From: Curtobacterium flaccumfaciens pv. betae
Lineage (GTDB): Bacteria; Actinomycetota; Actinomycetes; Actinomycetales; Microbacteriaceae
Assembly: GCF_026241855.1 (NCBI RefSeq)
Contig: NZ_JAPJDC010000001.1
Location: forward strand, 2,046,001 to 2,110,000
Direction of reading: 5' to 3'
DNA: 64,000 nt
Both the position numbers and the translations under genes were made by a program. This document shows positions 45,674 through 54,743 of this stretch, piece by piece (the first letter of the stretch is position 1; every line of letters starts with the position of its first letter). The notes below the pieces were generated by a model. The model did no database searches, had not been told where the DNA came from, and saw only the letters and a list, made by a program, of their open reading frames with translations.

Positions 45674-48600
45674 TCAGCCGCCGGGGGTTGGTTCCGGGGC
45701 AGGCTGCTCGGGAGCGGGAGCGGGGGCATCGGCAACCGGGAAGGCCTCGGTGGGCTCACCCTCCTGGGACAGCTCGGACCCGTCCGCTGTCCTGACGGTC
45801 GCGCGGACCTTGACGGAGCTGGCACCGACCGGAGGGGTCGGAGCGGTCTCCCCTGCGTTCCAACTGTCGGTGCCGACGAACACGTTGCCGCCCTCGTCGA
45901 GGAACCAGTCGGCGGTGAACCGGACCGTGCCACCGCCGGGACCCGAGACCACCAGCGGCTTGCCCTGCTGCGCCGCGGTCACGGCCACACGGGTGTCGAA
46001 GGCGGCGGCGGCACCGGTCCAGGACTGGTCGTCCGTCGTGCAGAACGTGCTCCCTGGTCCGCCGCACGCGCGGAGGACCAGCTGCGAGGAGACGTTGCGA
46101 CCGCCCGTCCCAGGAACACCCGTCCACGTCTGACCCGGCTGCAGCCTGACCGTCTGTCCGCCGGTGTCGAGCTGGTAGTGGTCCACGCTCCGCGACGGTG
46201 CCGTCACGGAGACGTTCCAGAGGTTGGTGCTCGTCTGGGTCGTCCCCACGTCCGGCCGGTTCGTCCCCGACGGACGCTCGTAGGTCACGGCGTCGACGTA
46301 CTCGACGTTGCAGAAGAAGCCGTTGGAGACGGTGACGGCGTACCGCGTCGAGCCGCCACCGACGCCCGAGTCACGGGCCGGACTCGAGCTGCCGATCGAG
46401 TTCGAGGACGGGGCCGCGCAGTCCACGTTGCCGGATCGGAACACGGCGTACCGGAGACCGGAACCGCCAGCGGCATCGCCAGCGCTCCAGCTCACGGTCA
46501 CGGTCGAGCGACCCGACGAATCCGCCTGGTCGCCGGCTACCGCCTGGAGGTTCGTCGGCTTGCCCGGCGTCCCGACCGCGCTTCCGGTTGCGGACGCGGA
46601 GTTCCACTGCACGACGGTGCCGTTGCGGTCTGCGGCGTTCCGGGCCGACACGGTGACCGTGTACTGGGCGGCACTCTGGGCACCGGTGAACGAGGTGCTC
46701 GTAGCGGTGCCGGTGTTGCGGGTGTCGGACAACCCCGGACCCTCGATCGTCACGACGTAGTTGTCGACCGCGCTGCCGTTGTTCGGCGCGGACACCTTGC
46801 CCCACTTGACGTCGAGCTGGTTCGGCGTCGACCTGCTGGGCGTGACCGTGATGCCCTTCGGCGGTGCCGGCACGAAGTCCGCACTCATCGGACCCGAGCG
46901 GGCCGAGGGCTTCGAGTCACCGATCGCGTTGGTCGCCACGACCTGGAACCGGTAGGACTCCTTCGGGTCGAGGCCGGTGACCGTGCACACCGTCGCGGTC
47001 CCGCAGTTCTTCGAGACACCGTTGGTCCCGACGACGCGATAGCCCGTGATGGGCGAGTTGTTGCTCTGCGGGGTCGCCCAGGTCAGCGTGGCCTGACCAC
47101 CGTCGTAGGAGCCGGTGCGGGTGGGCGCCCCCGGCGCGTCCGGGACGTCCTGCACCGAGATCGTGACGTCGCCCCAGACGTACCGGTCGGGGTCGTTCGT
47201 GGCGTCCGCCACCTGGTACTGCAGGTGCGCGTCGCCGGGCTTCGCGGTTCCGGCGACCGCGACCTGCAGACGCGAGCGATCACCGCTCGGCGTGACGGTG
47301 ACACCCTTCGGGAGTCCGCCGGACAGACCGCGGATGTTCACGACGCGCAGCCGCTCGCCGGGGAACGGGTTGGTCGGCTGGTCGTTCGTCAGCACGTCGA
47401 GGGTGGTGGTCGCCCCGCGCTTCGTGACCGCGCGGTCGGCGCCCGGCTGGACCACCGGCCGGGTGGAGCCGACGACGCCCACGGCGACCGTGCCGGCACG
47501 ACCGGCGTTGGCGTCGTCCGCGACGCCGATCCCGATCGACGCGGTGGTGTTCTTCTTCGCGGTGTCGGCGACTGCGATGGTGAGCTGCTGCTTCGCGATC
47601 GACGCGGTCGTCCCAGCGGCCGGCCGGCCGACGATCGAGTACCGGAGCTCCGGCAGGTCCTTCGGGTACGGGTAGTCGGTGAGCTTCGTCAGGTCGATCT
47701 TCCGCGTCTCGCCCGGCTGCATCTCGATCGAGGAGCCCGCGAACGCCGGCGGCTGGTTCGACCGGGGCGTGACCGTGATCGGGAGCACGAGGGTGGCAAC
47801 GCGGCCCTTGCCGCCGTTCGCCGACGAGCCGTCGGTGACCTCGAACGAGATCGACGCCTTGCCGTAGTAGAGCTTCGACGACGTGAACTGCAGCGTCGAC
47901 GAGTCCACCACCAGGCTCTGCCCGTTCGCGTGGGTGGCCTTGACCGTGCCGCGGTCGGTGATCTTCGCGGTCTCGCCGTTCGCCGTCACGACGAAGTCCT
48001 GCAGCGGGATGCGGACCGTGGCCTCGCTCTTCACCGTGACCGCGCCGGCGCTGCGGTTGATCTGGGGCAGGGCGTCGTCGAAGCCCGGCACGTTGATGAA
48101 GCCGTAGGAGACGATGTCCGGGTGGTCGAGCCGGGCGACCGAGAACGGGATCACCTGCGAATCGTCGGTCAACCGGACCGTGATGCGGCCGTCGCCGGTG
48201 GGCGTCGCCGTGTCGCCGTAGCCGGGGACGACCCCGACCCGGAGGTCGGCCGCGGTGCCCTCGGCGAAGAAGACGTTGTCGAGCACGTCGACGGTCACGC
48301 TCTTCCGGCGGAGGATGTCCTGCAGGTCGAGGGTCGTGTCGTCGACCTCGGGCCGGAGCGGCTGGGCGTCCGGGTCGACGGTCACCGTGAGGAAGGTCGT
48401 GCTCGATCCCCCGCTGCTGTTCGCGACGGTGTAGAGCACGGCGTAGTCACCGCGCTTCGCCGACTTCGGGGGCGTGACGCGGATCTGCTGCTTCCGGAGG
48501 ATCTTCGCGGTGACGTCCTCGGCCGTCGGCTCGGCCTGCGCGACGGTGAGCTGCCCGCCCTCGGGGTCGGAGTCGTTCTGCAGGACACGAACCGTCACCG

Positions 48601-51529
48601 AACCACCGGGACGGATCGTGACGTGGTCGGCCTCGGCCACGGGGTTCGAGGCCTGCTCGGCGCGGGGTGCGATGCCCACCCGCACGGTGCCGGACGCACG
48701 GGCCCCGAGAGCGTCCACGACCGTGTAGGTGAACTCGTCGGTACCCGCCGAGTAGTCGCCGGCCTCGTAGGTCAGGGCGTCCGAGGCGACGTCGGCGACC
48801 GATCCCTTGTCGGGGTTGGAGCCCACCCCGACGAGCTGGACGGAGTCGCCGTCCGGGTCGATCCCGTTCAACGGCACGCTGATCCGCACCGACGACCCGG
48901 CGACCACGCGCGCGGTGACGGTCTGCGGGACCGGCGGGTTGTTGGTCGCGGCGTCACGCTCGCGCACCGAGATCGACACGGCGGCATCGGCGTACTGGCC
49001 GTCGGGGCCGGCCACTCGGTAGACGGCGGTGTAGTTGCCCGGCGTCTTCGGGGCGAGGTAGCGCAGGTGGTCACCGGAGACGAACAGCAGGCCGCCGTTG
49101 CCCGGCACGTTCTGCACCAGTTCGGGCTGGAGCGTCAACGGTTCGCCCTCGGGCTGGGTGTCGTTGCCGAGCACGTCGATGTTCGCGACGTCTCCGACGC
49201 GCACGGTGGCGGTGTCGGGCTGCGCGACCGGAGGCTGGATGCGGTCGGGCTTCGGGATCTCGACGACGGTGATCGTGCCGGGGGACGACGCCAACCCGTT
49301 CGTCTCCGTGTACCCGAACGAGACCGGACCGTCGAGCGGCGCCGTGAGCGTGACGCGGACCTTGTGCTGGTCGAGGATGCTCGCCTGCACCCCGCTGCCC
49401 CGTCCGGGTCCGTCGAGCGCCGTCACGAGCAGCACCCCGCCCGCCGGGTCGATGTCGGTCGCGGTGACGTCCGTGTCCTTGGTGGACAGGGTGTTGACGA
49501 ACACCGTCTTCGGCGTGGTGATCGGCGCCGTCGAGGCGTCCGGTGGCGCGAGGACGGTCACCCGGACGATGCCGCTCGACGTCTTCACGCCGTCGGTCAC
49601 CGTGTACTCGAGCTGGTGGTCGCCCGCCCGCTCCCCCTGCACCCGGAAGGTCCCGGCGTCGTAGCTCGGGGTGACGGTGAGCCCGGATGCCGACGACACG
49701 CTGGTCAGTGTCACGGTGCCGTTGCCACCACGCACGTGGTCGAGTGGCTCGACCGTGAAGGCCTTGCCGGCGTACCCGGACACGGGGAACGGGTCGGCGC
49801 GCAACGGGACGGTGCCCTGCTTGGCCACCCGCACCGTCACGGCGCCCCGGCCGTCAGCGCGTCCGTCGCTCACGACCAGCTGCACCGACCGCTCACCGGT
49901 GCGGCCGCTGTCGTTCCGGAAGTCGAGCAGGCCGTCCGGTGTGGTGGACACCCGGTCGCCGTTCGACGCGGTGGCCGACTCCAGGTACACCGGGTCGCCG
50001 TCCGGGTCGATCCAGTCACCGAGCACGTTCGAGACCACGTGCCCGTTCTGGACGACGTCGGCCGAGGTGTCACGGACCTGCCGCGGCGCCTCGTTCTCGC
50101 TGTCGGGGCGCACGCGGATCCGGACCGTCGCGGTGTCCGATCCGCCGTTGCCGTCGGTGATCGTGTACGGGAACGTCACGGTCCCGGTGGCGCGCGGCGA
50201 CAGCGTGACCTGCAGACGTTGTCCGTCACCGACGATCGCGACGCGGCCGGCGGACTTCGAGATGGTGCCGACCTCGCTCACGATGATCGGGTCACCGTTC
50301 GGGTCGTAGTCGTTCAGCAGGACCGGGAGGCTCGTGGTGCGTCCCGGACGAGCGCCCAGATCGTCGTCCACCGCCACCGGCGGCTTCTGGTCCTTGTCGA
50401 CCTCGGGGTCGTCGTCGGAGACCTGCTCCTGCTGTTGCTCGTCGTCCTGCTTGATCAGGTCGGCCCAGTTGTCGATGAGCTGACCACTCCGGTCGATCGC
50501 CCAGGATCGGCCGCTCGTCGGGTCGTTGGCGACCACGGTGTCGCCGTTGTGCAGGATCTGCAGTTCGCTCGTACCGCCGGTGCTCGCCAGCCGCTGCAAC
50601 GCGCTGCCGTCGCACGTGTCGATCGCCTGTCCGCCTGCCCACGCGGCGTACGTGCAGGAGCCGTCGACGTAGGGCCGCGCGGCTCGTCCGGACACCTCGA
50701 GCGCGGTGGCGTCCACGGTGCCGGAGGCACTGACGCGGACCAGGCCCGCCGTGCCCGCGACCGTGACCTGGGCCGTGGTGTCCGACGACCGCTGGAGGGC
50801 CGGCGACGACCCCACCCGGTCGCCGAGCTCGACGGTGCGCCCGTCGACCGACAGGGCACCGCTCGTGCGGTCGAGCACGGCGAGGTGCCCGTCGAACGTG
50901 GCGACCTGGAAGTCGTCGCCCCGGTCCATGTCGACCTTCCACCGTTCGGCGACGGTGAGTGTCGTGCCGACATCGACCAGCGACGCCGTCCCGGTCTTCG
51001 CGGAGTAGACCGCGACGTGGCCGTCGGAGGCGTCGAAGACGGTGTCGGCGCCCAGGGTCAGGTCGGCCTTGGCCGACGCGTCGAACTCGGCGAGGTCGCT
51101 CGCGGGGGTCGACCAGAGCTCACCCGTGTCCGCGTTGCCGATGACCGCGGTGTCGCCCGCGAAGAAGACCTGCGGCGTCCCGGCAGGCAGCGTGATCGCA
51201 TCACCCACGGTGGCGTCGGCGACGTCGACCCGGGCGACCGTGCCCTTGGTCTCGTCGACGCTGTAGACGGTGGAGCCGCGCTGCAGCACGGACAGGTCGT
51301 CGCTGGCCGTCTCGACCGCGGTGTTGAGCTGCAGGATGCCGGTGTTCGCCCGGCCGACCGCGCCGTACTCGGCCGAGGGCACCCAGACGGTGCCGTCACC
51401 GAGGTCGACGCGTTGCGTGTGGTACCCGGTGGAGACGATGGCCGTGGTCGCGACGACGGCGGCGACGAGCACCGAGGCACCGGTGGTCACGGCTGCGGAG
51501 CGGTGCTTCGCGAGGAGGGCGCGGATCAC
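45674..51529 (-). CDS. Giant Ig-like / fibronectin type III surface protein
   Basis: 1951 residues from GTG at 51527-51529. One N-terminal signal-anchor helix (about 12-33) leaves nearly everything outside the cell. Residues ~35-370 look like a beta-propeller (repeated short strands such as GSTVYSVDETKGTV). From about 380 to 1450 come some nine tandem bacterial Ig/cadherin-like modules of the type PPVAxxDxxxxRxG ... VLxNDxDPxGDP. Two or three FN3 modules follow (~1463-1740), then a C-terminal module and a Pro/Glu/Ala tail. The GTG overlaps the kinase stop as GTGA. Likely a cell-surface or wall-spanning adhesin-like protein served by the kinase and MoxR module. Confidence 0.9.
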   Translation of the reverse strand: MIRALLAKHRSAAVTTGASVLVAAVVATTAIVSTGYHTQRVDLGDGTVWVPSAEYGAVGRANTGILQLNTAVETASDDLSVLQRGSTVYSVDETKGTVARVDVADATVGDAITLPAGTPQVFFAGDTAVIGNADTGELWSTPASDLAEFDASAKADLTLGADTVFDASDGHVAVYSAKTGTASLVDVGTTLTVAERWKVDMDRGDDFQVATFDGHLAVLDRTSGALSVDGRTVELGDRVGSSPALQRSSDTTAQVTVAGTAGLVRVSASGTVDATALEVSGRAARPYVDGSCTYAAWAGGQAIDTCDGSALQRLASTGGTSELQILHNGDTVVANDPTSGRSWAIDRSGQLIDNWADLIKQDDEQQQEQVSDDDPEVDKDQKPPVAVDDDLGARPGRTTSLPVLLNDYDPNGDPIIVSEVGTISKSAGRVAIVGDGQRLQVTLSPRATGTVTFPYTITDGNGGSDTATVRIRVRPDSENEAPRQVRDTSADVVQNGHVVSNVLGDWIDPDGDPVYLESATASNGDRVSTTPDGLLDFRNDSGRTGERSVQLVVSDGRADGRGAVTVRVAKQGTVPLRADPFPVSGYAGKAFTVEPLDHVRGGNGTVTLTSVSSASGLTVTPSYDAGTFRVQGERAGDHQLEYTVTDGVKTSSGIVRVTVLAPPDASTAPITTPKTVFVNTLSTKDTDVTATDIDPAGGVLLVTALDGPGRGSGVQASILDQHKVRVTLTAPLDGPVSFGYTETNGLASSPGTITVVEIPKPDRIQPPVAQPDTATVRVGDVANIDVLGNDTQPEGEPLTLQPELVQNVPGNGGLLFVSGDHLRYLAPKTPGNYTAVYRVAGPDGQYADAAVSISVRERDAATNNPPVPQTVTARVVAGSSVRISVPLNGIDPDGDSVQLVGVGSNPDKGSVADVASDALTYEAGDYSAGTDEFTYTVVDALGARASGTVRVGIAPRAEQASNPVAEADHVTIRPGGSVTVRVLQNDSDPEGGQLTVAQAEPTAEDVTAKILRKQQIRVTPPKSAKRGDYAVLYTVANSSGGSSTTFLTVTVDPDAQPLRPEVDDTTLDLQDILRRKSVTVDVLDNVFFAEGTAADLRVGVVPGYGDTATPTGDGRITVRLTDDSQVIPFSVARLDHPDIVSYGFINVPGFDDALPQINRSAGAVTVKSEATVRIPLQDFVVTANGETAKITDRGTVKATHANGQSLVVDSSTLQFTSSKLYYGKASISFEVTDGSSANGGKGRVATLVLPITVTPRSNQPPAFAGSSIEMQPGETRKIDLTKLTDYPYPKDLPELRYSIVGRPAAGTTASIAKQQLTIAVADTAKKNTTASIGIGVADDANAGRAGTVAVGVVGSTRPVVQPGADRAVTKRGATTTLDVLTNDQPTNPFPGERLRVVNIRGLSGGLPKGVTVTPSGDRSRLQVAVAGTAKPGDAHLQYQVADATNDPDRYVWGDVTISVQDVPDAPGAPTRTGSYDGGQATLTWATPQSNNSPITGYRVVGTNGVSKNCGTATVCTVTGLDPKESYRFQVVATNAIGDSKPSARSGPMSADFVPAPPKGITVTPSRSTPNQLDVKWGKVSAPNNGSAVDNYVVTIEGPGLSDTRNTGTATSTSFTGAQSAAQYTVTVSARNAADRNGTVVQWNSASATGSAVGTPGKPTNLQAVAGDQADSSGRSTVTVSWSAGDAAGGSGLRYAVFRSGNVDCAAPSSNSIGSSSPARDSGVGGGSTRYAVTVSNGFFCNVEYVDAVTYERPSGTNRPDVGTTQTSTNLWNVSVTAPSRSVDHYQLDTGGQTVRLQPGQTWTGVPGTGGRNVSSQLVLRACGGPGSTFCTTDDQSWTGAAAAFDTRVAVTAAQQGKPLVVSGPGGGTVRFTADWFLDEGGNVFVGTDSWNAGETAPTPPVGASSVKVRATVRTADGSELSQEGEPTEAFPVADAPAPAPEQPAPEPTPGG

Positions 51530-52938
51530 CCGGCGCTCCCGATCGTCGCGCACTTCTGCGCGCTCGCAGCACCCGTCTTGCCGTCGCGGTTCACCGCGAC
51601 GGCGATGCACTCCTCGTCGCCGCGTTCACCGGAGACGACGAACGTCGTGCCGGTCTGCTGGCTCGAGGACCCGTTGGACGAGATGACGTACGTGTCGCTG
51701 CTGCGCAGCCCCGGGTCGGTCCAGCTGAAGGACACGGACTGCGGCGACGGCTCGGCACGGACCTCGGCCACGACCGGGATCGCCCCGGCGCCGAGCCGAC
51801 CGACGACGACGACCGTGGCGATCGCGAGGGCCGCGACCACGACGACGGCGAGGGACGTCGCCCAGACCAGGGTCGAACGGGTCCGGCGACGGGCACGGGT
51901 CACGGACCCGGTGCGGTGCACGGTGCCGACGCTGTGCGAACCGCCGGCCACGACCCCGCCCTGCACCGCGCGGCGGGTCCGACGACGCGCACCGACCCGG
52001 GTGGGTGGCTGCAGCTCACGGATCACGGTGCGGTCGCCGTGCTGGGTGGGCGTCGAGATAGCCCAGGCCTCGACCGCGACGTCGGCGGACGTCTGCGGGA
52101 TGCCGAGCTCGGCCTCGACCTGTTGGAACCCACGCACGAGTTCCATCACCGTCGCGGGGCGTCCCTGCGGCTTGCGGGAGAGCGCCGAGGCGAGCAGGCG
52201 CTCCAGCGACGGCGGCACGTCGGTGCGACCGGTCGGCTTCACGCCGCCCTTGTCGATCCGGTGCATCAGGTCGTTCGCACCGTTCTTGCCACCGCGGACC
52301 TCGAACGGGCTGCGCCCGGCGAGGAGCGAGTACACCGTCGCCGCGAGTGAGTACACCTCGGACTGGATCGTGCCGCGCGACTCGTCGATCAGGACCTCGG
52401 GCGCGGACCACGGGATCGACATGCCGATCGGCTCGTCGGGGTCGCTGCCCCCGATCGTCGCGGCGATGCCGAAGTCGGAGAGCACGGGGTTGCCGTAGGC
52501 CGTCAGCAGGATGTTCGAGGGCTTGATGTCGCGGTGCAGCACGCCCTCACGGTGTGCGGTCTCGAGCGCCGAACCGATGCGGATGCCGATCGACAGCACC
52601 TCGGACACCGGGATCGGTTCGCGACGGTAGCGCTCGCTGAGGGACGACGAGCAGAGCTCCATGACCAGGTAGGGACGGCCGTCAGCGGCGACGCTGGCCT
52701 GGAAGACGGTGAGGATCGACGGGTGCGTGCTGAGCCGGGCCATCAGGTTGGCCTCGGCCTGGAACATCTGCCGGACGCGGTCGTCGACGACCTCGTCCAG
52801 CAGCACCTTCACCGCGACCTGTCGTCGGGGCATGTCCTGTTCGTAGAGGAAGACGTCGGCGAAGCCACCGGACCCGAGGACGTGGACGGGACTGAAACCG
52901 CCGATCACGGGCGGGTTGGACGGCAGGCGTCTCGCCAT
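51526..52938 (-). CDS. Transmembrane Ser/Thr protein kinase
   Basis: 470 residues, ATG at 52936-52938 with GGAGGAGAGG upstream. Hanks-type kinase domain: glycine loop LGSGGFADVF (21-30), VAVK with K44, HRDIKPSN (D137), SDFG (D155), and APE at 179-181. The usual DVYSLG aspartate is replaced by Glu (SEVYSLAA). A juxtamembrane segment holds GDRTVIRE (T304) and a highly basic stretch. A TM helix (about 356-380) leads to an extracellular ~90-residue FN3-like domain instead of PASTA repeats. Next to a PP2C phosphatase and FHA readers, and fused by overlap to the giant surface-protein gene. Confidence 0.93.
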   Translation of the reverse strand: MARRLPSNPPVIGGFSPVHVLGSGGFADVFLYEQDMPRRQVAVKVLLDEVVDDRVRQMFQAEANLMARLSTHPSILTVFQASVAADGRPYLVMELCSSSLSERYRREPIPVSEVLSIGIRIGSALETAHREGVLHRDIKPSNILLTAYGNPVLSDFGIAATIGGSDPDEPIGMSIPWSAPEVLIDESRGTIQSEVYSLAATVYSLLAGRSPFEVRGGKNGANDLMHRIDKGGVKPTGRTDVPPSLERLLASALSRKPQGRPATVMELVRGFQQVEAELGIPQTSADVAVEAWAISTPTQHGDRTVIRELQPPTRVGARRRTRRAVQGGVVAGGSHSVGTVHRTGSVTRARRRTRSTLVWATSLAVVVVAALAIATVVVVGRLGAGAIPVVAEVRAEPSPQSVSFSWTDPGLRSSDTYVISSNGSSSQQTGTTFVVSGERGDEECIAVAVNRDGKTGAASAQKCATIGSAG

Positions 52939-52989
52939 GGTCCTCTCCTCCCCCGGCCGAGCGGCCAGCTCTCTCGACGTGGCCATGTC

Positions 52990-52995
52990 ATTGTA
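52990..52995 (-). promoter_or_regulatory. -10 box upstream of the kinase gene
   Basis: TACAAT on the minus strand, the best -10 match in this region, 51 bases before the kinase ATG in the 130-base spacer after the phosphatase. It would allow the kinase, surface protein and MoxR module to be transcribed apart from FHA-PP2C. No clear -35. Confidence 0.45.
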
Positions 52996-53068
52996 CGAAG
53001 CGTGGGTGACGGACATTCCGCACGCCGATCCCCCACAGCTCGACGCGTTCCCCCAGTTCGGGGGCCAG

Positions 53069-53890
53069 TCAGTGCCTCGGCAGCGTGTCCTCGAGGTCGC
53101 CGTCGTCCGGTGCGGCATCGACCTGCAGCACCACCACGGTGACGTTGTCACGACCGCCGGCCACGACGGCGTCGCCCACCAGACGCTCCGCCAGGTCCTG
53201 CGCGCCCGGCTCACGTGCCGCGATGCGCGCGATGCCGGCGTCGCCGAGCTCCTTGGTCAGCCCGTCGGAGCAGACGATGTAGCGGTCACCGGCTCGCAGG
53301 GGCAGGGTCCACCAGTCCGGTGCCGGCGGTTCGCCGAAGCCGACCGCACGCGTGATGACGTTGCTGTCCGGGTGCTGCTCGGCGTCCTCGGCACGCAACA
53401 GACCGGCGTCCACCATCTCCTGCACCACCGAGTGGTCGACGGTGACGCGGCGGAGCACGCCGTCCTCGATGCGGTAGGTGCGGGAGTCACCGACGTTGAA
53501 CACGAGCGCTGCGGGCTGCCCGAGCGAGGCCACGAGCGCGATCCCGGTGACGGTGGTGCCCGCGCCGATGGCGTTGCCGCCGGCTGCGCGCTCGATGTCG
53601 GCGGTCGCGAGGAGCAGTGCACGCTGGATGCCCTGGCGCGTGGTGAACGGTTCGGCCGTCACCTGTTCGAGCCGACGCACGACCGCGTCGCTGGCGCGGT
53701 CCCCCGCGAGGTGCCCGCCCATGCCGTCGGCGACGACGAAGAACGGCGCGCCCACGATGTAGCTGTCCTCGTTGTGGTCACGCCGTCGACCGACGTCGGT
53801 CGCGGCTCCCCACGAGAGCGTCAGGGTGGCGCCGTCGGCTCCGGGGACGTCGATGGCGTGCGCAGTGGCTGCTCGGCCGAGTTCGGTCAC
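53069..53890 (-). CDS. PP2C-family Ser/Thr phosphatase
   Basis: 273 residues from GTG. All PP2C metal and phosphate motifs are present: RDHNED (37-42), VADGMGGH (53-60), NVGDSRTYR (132-140), VCSDGL (206-211) and GRDNVTV (246-252). No TM helix, so it is cytosolic. It presumably reverses the adjacent kinase's phosphorylation of the FHA proteins and other targets. The FHA gene ends 3 bases before its start. Confidence 0.95.
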   Translation of the reverse strand: MTELGRAATAHAIDVPGADGATLTLSWGAATDVGRRRDHNEDSYIVGAPFFVVADGMGGHLAGDRASDAVVRRLEQVTAEPFTTRQGIQRALLLATADIERAAGGNAIGAGTTVTGIALVASLGQPAALVFNVGDSRTYRIEDGVLRRVTVDHSVVQEMVDAGLLRAEDAEQHPDSNVITRAVGFGEPPAPDWWTLPLRAGDRYIVCSDGLTKELGDAGIARIAAREPGAQDLAERLVGDAVVAGGRDNVTVVVLQVDAAPDDGDLEDTLPRH

Positions 53891-53893
53891 GTG

Positions 53894-54742
53894 TCAGGAT
53901 CGCTCTCTGGTGGGTCGGGGCGTGCCGTGTGCTGTCTGATCGGAGGGCCACGGGGGAACCGGAGGCAGCCCCTCTGCCGGTGCGACCCGGAGGTACGGCG
54001 AGAGGACCTCGATGGCGTTGCCGTCACCGATCTCGACTACCGTACCCGTCAGCGCCACGATCGACGCACCCGACGCCATGCGGTAGGCGGGCGCACCGGC
54101 CGGGCGGACGACGGTGCCGTTCGTGGACCGGAGGTCCTGCACGACGACGGCTTCGCCCTCGGCGTGCATCCGGACGTGGGACGACGACACCTGCCCGTAC
54201 GCCGACCGCACGGTCACGAGTTCGGGCTGCGGACCACGGGTGACGCGGGGCAGCGACGGCCGGCGGCCGATGACCACCGGGTGGTCGAGCCGGAAGGTGC
54301 GGTCGCCGATGCGGATCGAGGGCACGCGTGCCGCGGGTGCGGCGGGTACGGACGGGACGGCCGGGAGGCCCGGGGCAGCACCCACGAACGGGCCCGCTCC
54401 GGCGCCGGGACGCGCCGGCACCCGGACGACGGTGTCCTCCGGATCGACGTCGTCCACCGCTGCCGGCGCCTGGGCGGGTGCACCGACCGGGGGCCGGATG
54501 ACCGTGTCACCGAGGACCCCGTCGTCGGACCCGGGGTCGGAGTCGGGGTCGGAGTCGGGACCGGCTCCGGGGAGGACGGGACCAGCGCCGCGGATGACGG
54601 TGTCACCGACGGCGTCCGCCGTCCGGTCGCCCGCCGGCGATCGTCGGGGTCGCCGGATGACGGTGTCCTCGATGTCGTCGTCGTACAACCGGAGCCCTCC
54701 CAGTGTGGTCTCCCCCACCGTAGACGATCCGGTCGACCCCAC
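53894..54742 (-). CDS. FHA-domain protein with repeated D-T-V-I-R motifs
   Basis: 282 residues from a GTG at 54740-54742. The first ~140 residues are disordered, with four copies of the motif [E/G]-D-T-V-[I/V]-R (T27, T48, T80, T104) and an ETT near residue 11. The FHA domain follows (about 142-235): VIGRRPSLPRV, SSSHVRMH, STNGTVV. This resembles the GarA-type plan, where a threonine in the N-terminal tail is phosphorylated and can be bound by FHA domains. One base separates it from the upstream gene's stop. Confidence 0.88.
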   Translation of the reverse strand: MGSTGSSTVGETTLGGLRLYDDDIEDTVIRRPRRSPAGDRTADAVGDTVIRGAGPVLPGAGPDSDPDSDPGSDDGVLGDTVIRPPVGAPAQAPAAVDDVDPEDTVVRVPARPGAGAGPFVGAAPGLPAVPSVPAAPAARVPSIRIGDRTFRLDHPVVIGRRPSLPRVTRGPQPELVTVRSAYGQVSSSHVRMHAEGEAVVVQDLRSTNGTVVRPAGAPAYRMASGASIVALTGTVVEIGDGNAIEVLSPYLRVAPAEGLPPVPPWPSDQTAHGTPRPTRERS

Positions 54743-54743
54743 G

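Noticed and set aside
45620..52498. A 2292-codon open frame on the plus strand opposite the Ig-like gene
   Set aside because: It runs antisense to well-supported genes, has Arg/Val/Asp/Gly-dominated composition typical of GC-rich shadow frames, and shows no motif or ribosome-binding site.
53050..53064. CCCCC-AGTTC-GGGGG stem as a terminator after the phosphatase gene
   Set aside because: A 5-bp stem is too short to claim, and the gene order suggests at least partial read-through into the kinase gene.
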